From: Methanobacteriaceae archaeon UBA349
GTDB lineage: Archaea; Methanobacteriota; Methanobacteria; Methanobacteriales; Methanobacteriaceae
Direction: 5' to 3'
DNA length: 6,087 bases
NCBI GenBank assembly: GCA_002509745.1
Contig: DAWK01000181.1
Coordinates: 1-6,087, forward strand
The notes under the pieces were generated by a model. That model was not told where the DNA came from. It searched no databases and was given only the letters and a program-made list of their open reading frames with translations. Shown piece after piece: positions 1-4,958 of this stretch (the first letter of the stretch is position 1; each line of letters opens with the position of its first letter). A program made the translations under genes and the position numbers.

Positions 1-765
1 TGGTGGAACTGCCATAAAGACACTCGTTTTGGAGATTTAATTCTTATTTATAGGGCTGGTAAAAAAGAAGGGGAAACTTATCAAGATTTGAAATATCTCT
101 TAATGGCCACCAGTGATGCGTATTCTATAGAAGATGATGAATATGCATTTGAACACGGTTTGACCTACGGATGTGACTACCAACCTCTTTTTAAATTTGA
201 AAATCCCATCACCCTAAATGAAATGAAAAATGAAGAATATTTAGAGGGATGGAATGCTTTAACATCTAATTTCAATAGGTTAGTTTATAAAACTGATCAA
301 AGACATTGGGACCATTTAATTAGATTATTAAAAGACAGAAATCCTGATTTTGAAATAGAAAATCTTAAAATAAAAGAAATAATCGATGATCTTAAAAATG
401 AATATGACTTGGTAGAAGCATTATATGATAACATTGATGCCCTTGAAAAGTTTGGTTTTAATCTGGATAATATTGATAGACAGGTTATCTGTAAAGGCCC
501 CGGTGGAAGAATTGATATTCTTGCTTATGATAAAACTGGAGATTTTGTGGTAATTGAATTAAAAAATGATTCAGCTAATAAGACAACTTATGGTCAAATA
601 TCTGAATATGTTAATTGGGCCGTTGACCAGTTGGCTAATAAAGAATCTGTTAAAGGGCTGGTTATAAGTCGTGGATATGATGATGAATTTAAGAAGGCTA
701 TGGATGGCAATCCTAATATTGTGCATATTGAATTAAGTGATGTTTTGGCCGAATTGGGATTATAG
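1..765 (+). CDS. EVE/PUA-like domain fused to a NucS/DUF91-type PD-(D/E)XK endonuclease (5' end outside window)
   Basis: The frame is open from base 1, so the gene begins upstream; 254 codons are visible, ending in TAG. The TTG at 88 is not a credible start because the domain continues upstream of it. Codons 1 to about 110 carry a WW..C opening, a GDLILIYR strand (codons 11-18), C58 and W84, resembling the EVE/PUA-like fold that in other proteins reads modified bases. Codons about 154-254 match the NucS/DUF91 nuclease core: GGRIDIL with D172, then VVIELKN with E186 and K188 (the PD-(D/E)XK catalytic set), then a Gln in YGQISEY (Q199), typical of this family. Seen: these motifs and their order. 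Family knowledge: DUF91 nucleases cut mismatched or branched DNA, and EVE domains are often fused to restriction nucleases. Inference: a modification-sensing nuclease, in defence or repair. The nuclease call is firmer than the EVE call. Confidence 0.75.
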   Translation, partial: WWNCHKDTRFGDLILIYRAGKKEGETYQDLKYLLMATSDAYSIEDDEYAFEHGLTYGCDYQPLFKFENPITLNEMKNEEYLEGWNALTSNFNRLVYKTDQRHWDHLIRLLKDRNPDFEIENLKIKEIIDDLKNEYDLVEALYDNIDALEKFGFNLDNIDRQVICKGPGGRIDILAYDKTGDFVVIELKNDSANKTTYGQISEYVNWAVDQLANKESVKGLVISRGYDDEFKKAMDGNPNIVHIELSDVLAELGL

Positions 766-810
766 ATATTATTTTCCAATTTTAATCCAATTAAATAATA
801 TGTTGGTCGT

Positions 811-867
811 AATTATAATAATGCGTACCAATTTACCATTATTATGATTGCACACCAATAAGTGTAA
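811..867 (+). terminator. Two adjacent stem-loops followed by T-tracts after the nuclease gene
   Basis: Arms 811-823 and 837-849 are complementary at 12 of 13 positions, the exception being a T-G wobble. A second stem pairs 848-853 with 862-867 (one wobble) around an 8-base loop; the two structures share bases 848-849. T-tracts follow, including six T at 886-891. This fits a 3' end for the upstream gene. The region 766-1086 has no gene on either strand that I can support; besides these hairpins it holds the promoter elements listed separately. Confidence 0.45.
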
Positions 868-930
868 TTCATATCATGTTGTTTCTTTTTTCCGTTTTAA
901 TTATATTTTTGCTTTAAATCTTGTGTCATG

Positions 931-938
931 TTTAAATA
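931..938 (+). promoter_or_regulatory. Upstream TATA-like box inside an inverted repeat
   Basis: TTTAAATA lies in the loop and right arm of a perfect 6-bp inverted repeat (TTGTGT 921-926, ACACAA 938-943). It is identical to the box at 997-1004, 66 bases downstream. It could be a second promoter of the ABC genes or chance in A/T-rich DNA. Confidence 0.25.
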
Positions 939-996
939 CACAATTTACTATTTTTTTCCTTTTTTCAGTGTTCTTTTTACCTCAAGCATCATAATC

Positions 997-1004
997 TTTA
1001 AATA
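997..1004 (+). promoter_or_regulatory. Probable TATA box of the ABC transporter operon
   Basis: TTTAAATA matches the archaeal TATA consensus. Archaeal transcripts usually begin about 22-27 bases downstream, here near 1025-1030, giving a leader of about 60 bases before the ATG at 1087. The predicted start site coincides with the repeats at 1015-1051. Confidence 0.5.
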
Positions 1005-1014
1005 ATATGTCAAC

Positions 1015-1051
1015 TATTTTTTACATATGGAATATATTTTTTACATTCCAT
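1015..1051 (+). promoter_or_regulatory. Possible operator: direct and inverted repeats at the predicted transcription start
   Basis: The 12-mer TATTTTTTACAT occurs exactly twice, at 1015-1026 and 1035-1046, offset by 20 bp (about two helical turns). Overlapping it is a perfect inverted repeat, ATGGAAT (1027-1033) and ATTCCAT (1045-1051), with an 11-bp spacer. Lying over the start site expected from the TATA box at 997-1004, this could be a repressor site, possibly for the Xre-type regulator at 2944-3141. The repeats are seen; the function is inferred. Confidence 0.35.
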
Positions 1052-1074
1052 TAATAAATCATAAGAATATTTTT

Positions 1075-1080
1075 GAGGAG
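1075..1080 (+). promoter_or_regulatory. Ribosome binding site fixing the ABC ATPase start
   Basis: GAGGAG sits six bases before the ATG at 1087. It decides against the in-frame ATG at 1027, which lies at the predicted transcription start and would add 20 residues not expected for an ABC ATPase. Confidence 0.75.
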
Positions 1081-1086
1081 AACACT

Positions 1087-2004
1087 ATGGAATACATTAT
1101 TGAAACTAAAAATTTAACTAAAGACTATGGTAATCAAATAGGTGTTGATTCAGTTAGTATTAAGGTGAAAAAAGGCAGCATCTATGGTTTGCTTGGTAGA
1201 AACGGTGCCGGTAAAACAACCCTAATGTGTATGCTAATGAATCTATATCAACCTACCTCTGGTGAAATCTTTCTTTTTGGAGAAGACTATCATGAAAACA
1301 AGGATATCTATAAAAGAATTGGTTGTATCATAGAATCACCGGGGTTTTATGAAAACTTAACGGGAGAAGAAAACCTGAGATACTTTGCTCGCTTAGGAGG
1401 AAATTATAAAAGAAATGAAGTGGATGATGCCCTAAAAATCATGGGGCTGGATAAAGAACCAGACAAGGTATTTGGAAAATATTCACTGGGAATGAAGCAA
1501 AGGTTGGCTATTGCCGCAGCTATTATGCATAATCCTGATCTTTTAATACTAGATGAACCGGTCAATGGTCTGGATCCCGTGGGGATAAATGAAGTCAGAA
1601 AATATCTAAAAAAACTGTGCACTGAAAAGGGGATTACCCTCCTTATCTCCAGCCACATCCTCAGCGAAATAGAGAAGCTTGCTGATACCATTGGGGTGAT
1701 TCATCAGGGAAAATTAATTGAAGAAATATCCATGGAGAAACTGCACAGAAAAATCCATAAATACGTAGAATATGAAGTATCCAGCATAATTAAAGCTTCT
1801 ACCATACTAAAAGAAAAATTTTCTATAGACTCCCACCATGTAGCTGAAAATGATTGTATACGTATTTATTCTGATATTGAAAAACGTGGAAAACTCAATA
1901 ATACCCTAGTGGAGGAGGGTATTGAAGTAAGTAAGATAAGTCTGGGAGAAGATATGCTGGAAGACTACTTCACAGAACTAATAGGGGAAAATTCAATTGC
2001 ATAA
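1087..2004 (+). CDS. BcrA-like ABC transporter ATP-binding protein
   Basis: This 305-residue cytoplasmic ATPase should power the permease encoded next. Motifs in order: Walker A GRNGAGKTT (37-45), signature SLGMKQR (133-139), Walker B LLILDEP (152-158, with D156 and catalytic E157), a D-loop GLD (161-163) and the switch histidine H190 in ISSH. The Q-loop position holds Glu in CIIESPGFYENLT (about 80-92), a pattern I associate with the BcrA/lantibiotic-immunity subfamily rather than with import ATPases. Residues about 215-305 are the variable C-terminal region usual in this subfamily. Length and N-terminus (MEYIIETKNLTKDYG) fit the ATG at 1087. The permease start lies 69 bases downstream, so the two are probably cotranscribed. 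Family members export or expel antimicrobial peptides or other hydrophobic compounds; the substrate here cannot be told from sequence. Confidence 0.93.
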   Translation: MEYIIETKNLTKDYGNQIGVDSVSIKVKKGSIYGLLGRNGAGKTTLMCMLMNLYQPTSGEIFLFGEDYHENKDIYKRIGCIIESPGFYENLTGEENLRYFARLGGNYKRNEVDDALKIMGLDKEPDKVFGKYSLGMKQRLAIAAAIMHNPDLLILDEPVNGLDPVGINEVRKYLKKLCTEKGITLLISSHILSEIEKLADTIGVIHQGKLIEEISMEKLHRKIHKYVEYEVSSIIKASTILKEKFSIDSHHVAENDCIRIYSDIEKRGKLNNTLVEEGIEVSKISLGEDMLEDYFTELIGENSIA

Positions 2005-2060
2005 AATAGAGAAAATCTTGAGAAATCATAAAAAGAACAGCTTAGAAGATTAAACTAATA

Positions 2061-2069
2061 GGAGATGAT
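2061..2069 (+). promoter_or_regulatory. Strong ribosome binding site favouring a TTG start for the permease
   Basis: GGAGATGAT matches the ideal GGAGGTGAT at eight of nine positions and ends four bases before the TTG at 2074. The ATG at 2065 lies inside this motif, with no usable spacing, so TTG is the likelier start. Confidence 0.65.
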
Positions 2070-2073
2070 TACC

Positions 2074-2814
2074 TTGCATAATTTAGTACACGGTGAATTT
2101 TTAAAACTAAAACGCTCAAAAATGTTTTTAATCTGTCTTATAGGTAGTTTGACAGCGCCCATAATGGTTTTTATTGGATTATTAAAGTCTCAATTAGAAA
2201 ACCCCTTAGAAATAATCACCTACAGTGATCTTCTGGATCAAACCAACATGTATGTGGTTCTATTATTTGGGTTGATGGTATATGTGGTGATAGGTGCCTA
2301 CCTTTTCAGCAGGGAATATACTGAACATACCCTAAAATCTATTATCTCCACCCCCGTATCCCGGGCCAAATACGTCACTGGCAAATATATCATGTTCTTT
2401 ATCTGGATCATGTTCTTAACCCTAGTGGCCTGGCTGGGAACCTTCTTCTTTGGAGCCATTGGCGGTGCTTCAGATTTTAGCTGGACAATAGTCTTCCAAT
2501 CATTCTATAAATTTTATGCTTCAGCTATTCTCCTCTACCTGACCCTTACTCCCTTTGTGTTTATCACTTTATGGATGAAAAATCTTGTTCCAGCCATAGT
2601 AGTGGCCGCTGCAATAAGTATGGGTAATGTAGCATTATTCAATGATAGTCTGGCTGCATTATTCCCCTGGAGCTCTGCCTTTTTAATGGGTACTGGTCAA
2701 GTGGGAGCTTATGGATACACTCCCACCATTCCTCTTGTAATCATCATGACCACTTTTTTAACTGGTCTAGTGGCGAGTTTCCTCTATTTTAAGAGAAAAG
2801 ATGTTAGTTTATAA
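2074..2814 (+). CDS. ABC-2 type permease, partner of the BcrA-like ATPase
   Basis: This 246-residue integral membrane protein is read from TTG 2074; an ATG at 2065 would add three residues. The N-terminus (HGEFLKLKRSK) is the charged, amphipathic lead-in common to BcrB-like/ABC-2 permeases. About six membrane segments are visible: 17-37, 59-80, 106-130, 147-168, 171-190 and 219-238. Between segments 2 and 3 lies the cytoplasmic stretch SREYTEHTLKSI..TPVSR (79-97), the conserved coupling region of this family. The chain ends in a positive tail (FKRKDVSL) right after the last helix, as usual. With the ATPase it should form an exporter of two permeases and two ATPases in the cytoplasmic membrane. 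Substrate unknown; antimicrobial-peptide export or immunity is inferred from the ATPase subfamily. T-tracts follow the gene. Confidence 0.88.
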   Translation: MHNLVHGEFLKLKRSKMFLICLIGSLTAPIMVFIGLLKSQLENPLEIITYSDLLDQTNMYVVLLFGLMVYVVIGAYLFSREYTEHTLKSIISTPVSRAKYVTGKYIMFFIWIMFLTLVAWLGTFFFGAIGGASDFSWTIVFQSFYKFYASAILLYLTLTPFVFITLWMKNLVPAIVVAAAISMGNVALFNDSLAALFPWSSAFLMGTGQVGAYGYTPTIPLVIIMTTFLTGLVASFLYFKRKDVSL

Positions 2815-2825
2815 ACATCAAATAA

Positions 2826-2862
2826 TTTTTTTAGATAATGTTGATTAATTTTTAAATTTTTT
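2826..2862 (+). terminator. T-tract terminator after the permease
   Basis: Three T-runs (seven at 2826-2832, five at 2849-2853, six at 2857-2862) begin 12 bases after the permease stop. Archaeal RNA polymerase terminates on such tracts without needing a hairpin. This separates the ABC pair from the downstream regulator. Confidence 0.45.
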
Positions 2863-2882
2863 CAAAATGGTTGGCGTAATGG

Positions 2883-2890
2883 TTATATAA
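2883..2890 (+). promoter_or_regulatory. Probable TATA box of the Xre-type regulator
   Basis: TTATATAA predicts a transcript start near 2910-2915 and a leader of about 30 bases to the ATG at 2944. The 8-bp palindrome ATTCGAAT (2916-2923) lies at that start site and could be an autoregulatory site. The box is also the loop of a 5-bp stem (2880-2884 with 2892-2896). Confidence 0.4.
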
Positions 2891-2943
2891 GAACCAGATA
2901 ATATTATGATTATAAATTCGAATCTCCGGGTTGTTTCTATTTT

Positions 2944-3141
2944 ATGAAAACTAAAATAAGATATATGCGTCAGGAATTGGGTATTAGTCAGCAAAACCTG
3001 GCTAAACAAGTTGGGGTTACCCGGCAAACCATCAATGCACTGGAAAATGGCAGATATAACCCTTCATTATTAGTGGCCCATAAAATCACCAAAATTTTAG
3101 GATGTTCCCATATCGAAGATGTATTCTTAATTGAAGATTGA
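2944..3141 (+). CDS. Small Xre/Cro-type helix-turn-helix transcriptional regulator
   Basis: This 65-residue protein is essentially one DNA-binding domain. Residues 15-22 (SQQNLAKQ) form the first helix of the HTH, VGV the turn, and 26-34 (TRQTINALE) the recognition helix. The segment ENGRYNPS (34-41) is a hallmark of the short YozG-like branch of Xre regulators. There is no added ligand or dimerisation domain, as usual for this branch. The ATG at 2944 gives the expected N-terminus (MKTKIRYMRQELG), but no clear Shine-Dalgarno precedes it, so translation may be weak or SD-independent. It lies between the ABC pair and a DUF4013 gene, and such short regulators often control neighbouring membrane-protein or ABC genes. 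Inference: it represses its own transcript and/or the ABC operon. Confidence 0.9.
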   Translation: MKTKIRYMRQELGISQQNLAKQVGVTRQTINALENGRYNPSLLVAHKITKILGCSHIEDVFLIED

Positions 3142-3164
3142 CATTTGCAGCGAGTTGTATTTTA

Positions 3165-3881
3165 ATGATTTTAGATATTCTCAAAGATTCTATTGAATAT
3201 TCAGCCCAGAGTTGGAAAACAGTTTCAAAGTTAGGTTGTTTAATATTTGTAAGCTTTCTATTTTTCCCCATATTCTTTGTAGGAGGATACTCCTATCGAA
3301 TTATCCATATTGCCCTAAATGGTATGATTAATGGAGAAGATCCATTGCCTGAATTTAAAAACTGGAAAAAAATTTTTCTAGATGGAATCAAGGTATTTAT
3401 AGTAAAATTCGCCTATTTGTTACCAGTTATTATCATAATAACTATGGGTCTTATTTTAAAAATAAATTTTATGGTTCTAATCATCACTTCCCTCTTTACA
3501 GGGATCATTTTATACTTTTTCTCCATAATGGGAATGGTTCATATGGTGAAAAATAATGGGAATTTAAAAGCTGCATTTAAAGTACAAGAGTTATTTTCCT
3601 TAATTCAATCCATAGGTTGGTATCAGTATATAAGATTCTATATAGGATTCCTGGCCGTAATTATTGGCCTTTTATCAGTTGCCCTGATTCTATCAGGGAT
3701 GATTTTCTGGATATGCTATTTAATTATACAAGCCTTCATTTTAAACAAATTATTTTATGGAAATCTGGTTCTCGCCACAGGCTCTATAATCTTTGGAATA
3801 ATATTCATATTTTTATTTATTCCCTACTTCAAAATTTTCGAATCCCGGGCCGCGGGATTAATATATAATATGAGGGAATAA
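3165..3881 (+). CDS. DUF4013-type polytopic membrane protein
   Basis: Read from ATG 3165, this 238-residue protein is very hydrophobic, with about six membrane segments: 23-45, 76-98, 101-125, 156-178, 179-198 and 199-222. The stretch DPLPEFKNWKKIFLDGIKVF (59-78) between the first two is the feature I recognise from DUF4013 proteins, which are abundant in Methanobacteriales. The later NGNLKAAFKVQE (131-142) and IGWYQYI (150-156) also fit. The function of the family is unknown. A TTG at 3138 overlapping the regulator's stop would add nine residues, but the usual family N-terminus (short amphipathic lead, then S-W-K) fits ATG 3165 better; neither start has a strong ribosome site. The gene is 23 bases behind the regulator and probably cotranscribed with it. 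A GC-rich inverted repeat (3841-3859) lies in the last codons. Confidence 0.82.
   Translation: MILDILKDSIEYSAQSWKTVSKLGCLIFVSFLFFPIFFVGGYSYRIIHIALNGMINGEDPLPEFKNWKKIFLDGIKVFIVKFAYLLPVIIIITMGLILKINFMVLIITSLFTGIILYFFSIMGMVHMVKNNGNLKAAFKVQELFSLIQSIGWYQYIRFYIGFLAVIIGLLSVALILSGMIFWICYLIIQAFILNKLFYGNLVLATGSIIFGIIFIFLFIPYFKIFESRAAGLIYNMRE
3841..3859 (+). repeat. GC-rich inverted repeat near the 3' end of the DUF4013 gene
   Basis: AATCCCG (3841-3847) and CGGGATT (3853-3859) are perfect 7-bp arms around GGCCG. The region also holds two abutting palindromes, CCCGGG (3844-3849) and CCGCGG (3850-3855). It is much richer in G+C than its surroundings and encodes ESRAAGL of the protein. Confidence 0.6.
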
Positions 3882-3934
3882 CCCAGATTAACCGTTAATT
3901 GATTTATAATAAATTTTTATTTTATATGATGCCA

Positions 3935-3967
3935 AAATAAAAAATATTTTTTTTAAATTCTTTTTTT
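3935..3967. terminator. Bidirectional T/A-tract terminator between convergent genes
   Basis: On the plus strand, eight T (3947-3954) and seven T (3961-3967) follow the DUF4013 stop. On the minus strand, the A-runs at 3935-3944 read as T-runs just after the CMD stop (3978). One short A/T-rich spacer could therefore end both convergent transcripts. Confidence 0.5.
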
Positions 3968-3977
3968 AAGTCATATA

Positions 3978-4283
3978 TCACTCATCATCCAGAACAAATG
4001 AAGCAAATGTAAACCCTGATCCCAGACGTACCTGGCCTGCCACCGCAGCTGATTCTTTAATCTCATCCATACTGGCACCGGCCATAAGGGCACTTTCTTT
4101 ATGGAATTTTATACAGCTTTCGCATTTTAAGGCCACCGCACAGGCCAGAGCAATTAATGATTTATCTTTGGAAGATAATGCACCATCTTTCATTATCTCT
4201 GATGCCAGATTCTTAAAGGCAGCATCTAATTCTGGACTTATAGATTCGGTAAAACTGTATGGCCTTGGTTTTTCTTCTTTCAA
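3978..4283 (-). CDS. Carboxymuconolactone decarboxylase/AhpD-like small protein
   Basis: This 101-residue protein has the CMD-family helical core. Its key motif is CESCIKFH: C54, C57 and H61, spaced as in the AhpD redox centre (CxxC, then His four residues after the second Cys), followed by [10 protein letters not shown] and an alanine-rich helix. In AhpD a Glu twelve residues before the first Cys completes the proton relay; here that position is Ser42. So a thiol-disulfide role is plausible, while full AhpD-type peroxidase activity is less certain. The start is a TTG at 4283, supported by GGGGTTGA (4295-4288 on this strand) four bases upstream; an ATG at 4297 is out of frame. The C-terminal [12 protein letters not shown] is typical of archaeal CMD proteins. 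It is a lone gene convergent with the DUF4013 gene. Family enzymes act in peroxide detoxification or aromatic catabolism; the substrate here is unknown. Confidence 0.88.
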   Translation of the reverse strand: MKEEKPRPYSFTESISPELDAAFKNLASEIMKDGALSSKDKSLIALACAVALKCESCIKFHKESALMAGASMDEIKESAAVAGQVRLGSGFTFASFVLDDE

Positions 4284-4438
4284 TTTATCAACCCCATATT
4301 TTAGTAATTAATAATATTCAATCGTAGGATTGTTTAATTATAATTAGAATTTATAATTTTTTTAAATATTAATTGAATTTCAAAAATAAAAAATTAATGC
4401 TAAAAATCAATAACTCTTTAATTGCAATACATAGATGG

Positions 4439-4456
4439 GGATGTAATGTAACATCC
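4439..4456. repeat. Inverted repeat GGATGT-N6-ACATCC
   Basis: Perfect 6-bp arms (4439-4444, 4451-4456) surround AATGTA, in a G-rich island within A/T-rich spacer. Flanking G-T wobbles (4437-4438 with 4457-4458) would lengthen the stem in RNA. It could be a protein-binding site or a short RNA stem; no function is assigned. Confidence 0.45.
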
Positions 4457-4630
4457 TTCCCAATAATAACCAATGTATATTAATGCTATCAATTATAGTG
4501 AAGTATTCTATATTATATTTGTTTTCTATTGATATCCAATACTATCCCTGTAAGCATACTGGGCCTTTTTAAATATAATATAATATTTTTTTTAATAATA
4601 GAATTGGCCTTATTTTTTTGAATTTAACAT

Positions 4631-4654
4631 ATTTAAAAATTTAAAAATTTAAAA
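4631..4654 (-). repeat. Tandem repeat of ATTTAAAA x3, likely terminator of the minus-strand gene
   Basis: The 8-mer ATTTAAAA is repeated three times exactly. Read on the minus strand it gives repeated T-runs starting seven bases after the stop of the small membrane protein, as expected for an archaeal T-rich terminator. It could also simply be slippage-prone sequence. Confidence 0.55.
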
Positions 4655-4660
4655 ATCTAT

Positions 4661-4873
4661 TTACTTGTTAGATCCAGCACAACAACAAAATCCCACTATT
4701 AATAAGACCAGTATAATCCATCCAATTGGATTACTAACTAAAAACGATAAAAAGCCTAATACTATTGCCAGTAAGGCAGGTACTAAAAAGATTACCAGGA
4801 AAACAGCCACTATAACTACTACTATTATCCCTATAGCAGTAGCACCTAATTCTGCAAGAAACCCGAAAACCAT
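4661..4873 (-). CDS. Small two-helix membrane protein with a C-terminal Cys-Cys-Cys tail
   Basis: I do not recognise a family. The 70-residue product (from ATG 4873) has a short head (MVFGFLAELG), two long hydrophobic segments at about 11-46 and 51-63, and a tail GFCCCAGSNK with three consecutive cysteines at the membrane boundary. The segments are separated by SNPIG, a likely turn. The start is set by GGAGGGG (4886-4880 on this strand), seven bases ahead of ATG 4873; the longer frame from ATG 4891 would place this ribosome site inside the gene. A ribosome site, an adjacent promoter and a terminator-like repeat support a real gene. Some of the first segment is long enough for two crossings. 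The Cys triplet could bind metal, be acylated or form disulfides; none of this can be decided here. It is divergent from the DUF2085-type gene. Confidence 0.7.
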   Translation of the reverse strand: MVFGFLAELGATAIGIIVVVIVAVFLVIFLVPALLAIVLGFLSFLVSNPIGWIILVLLIVGFCCCAGSNK

Positions 4874-4879
4874 ATTACT

Positions 4880-4886
4880 CCCCTCC
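4880..4886 (-). promoter_or_regulatory. Ribosome binding site of the small membrane protein
   Basis: GGAGGGG on the minus strand lies seven bases before ATG 4873. It excludes the upstream ATG pair (4891, 4888) as the main start, because those codons precede or abut the motif. Confidence 0.7.
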
Positions 4887-4924
4887 ATCATTTAAAATAT
4901 AATCCATTAGATAAAATATTGATA

Positions 4925-4932
4925 AATATATT
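4925..4932. promoter_or_regulatory. Shared, symmetrical TATA region of two divergent genes
   Basis: The palindrome AATATATT sits midway between the divergent genes. On the minus strand it predicts a start near 4902 and a leader of about 29 bases carrying the ribosome site. On the plus strand it predicts a start near 4954, almost at the first usable codons of the DUF2085-type gene, implying a leaderless or very short-leader mRNA. Other A/T-rich boxes nearby could serve instead. Confidence 0.4.
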
Positions 4933-4958
4933 ATGTCTTAAATCAGATATAATTGTAT

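Larger units (their letters stand above)
4284..4660. other. A/T-rich spacer without a recognisable gene
   Basis: No coding frame with a recognisable protein or ribosome site was found in these 377 bases. They hold a small hairpin (CAATC 4319-4323, GATTG 4328-4332) in the likely leader of the CMD gene, a TATA-like TTATAAAT on the minus strand (4357-4350) that could serve that gene, a 6-bp inverted repeat (4439-4456), an imperfect hairpin followed by T5 (4546-4570), and the tandem repeat at 4631-4654. Confidence 0.5.

Noticed and set aside
1027..1086. Extended N-terminus of the ABC ATPase from ATG 1027
   Set aside because: The ribosome site at 1075-1080 and the normal ABC N-terminus both point to 1087; the extra residues are encoded by low-complexity A/T DNA.
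1404..1691. Minus-strand open frame inside the ABC ATPase gene
   Set aside because: It is antisense to conserved ABC motifs, without a promoter or recognisable protein.
2872..2935. A functional tRNA gene
   Set aside because: T stem and acceptor stem do not pair and no cloverleaf forms; only isolated motif similarity remains.
3138..3164. TTG start of the DUF4013 protein overlapping the regulator stop
   Set aside because: It would add nine residues (MTFAASCIL) not expected in the family; ATG 3165 gives a typical N-terminus. Not fully excluded, since neither start has a clear ribosome site.
3617..3868. Alternative plus-strand frame inside the DUF4013 gene
   Set aside because: No recognisable domain or ribosome site; it overlaps a gene whose protein fits a known family throughout.
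4665..4895. Plus-strand frame opposite the small membrane protein
   Set aside because: It mirrors the minus-strand gene, shows no recognisable domain and lacks a ribosome site, whereas the minus-strand gene has one.
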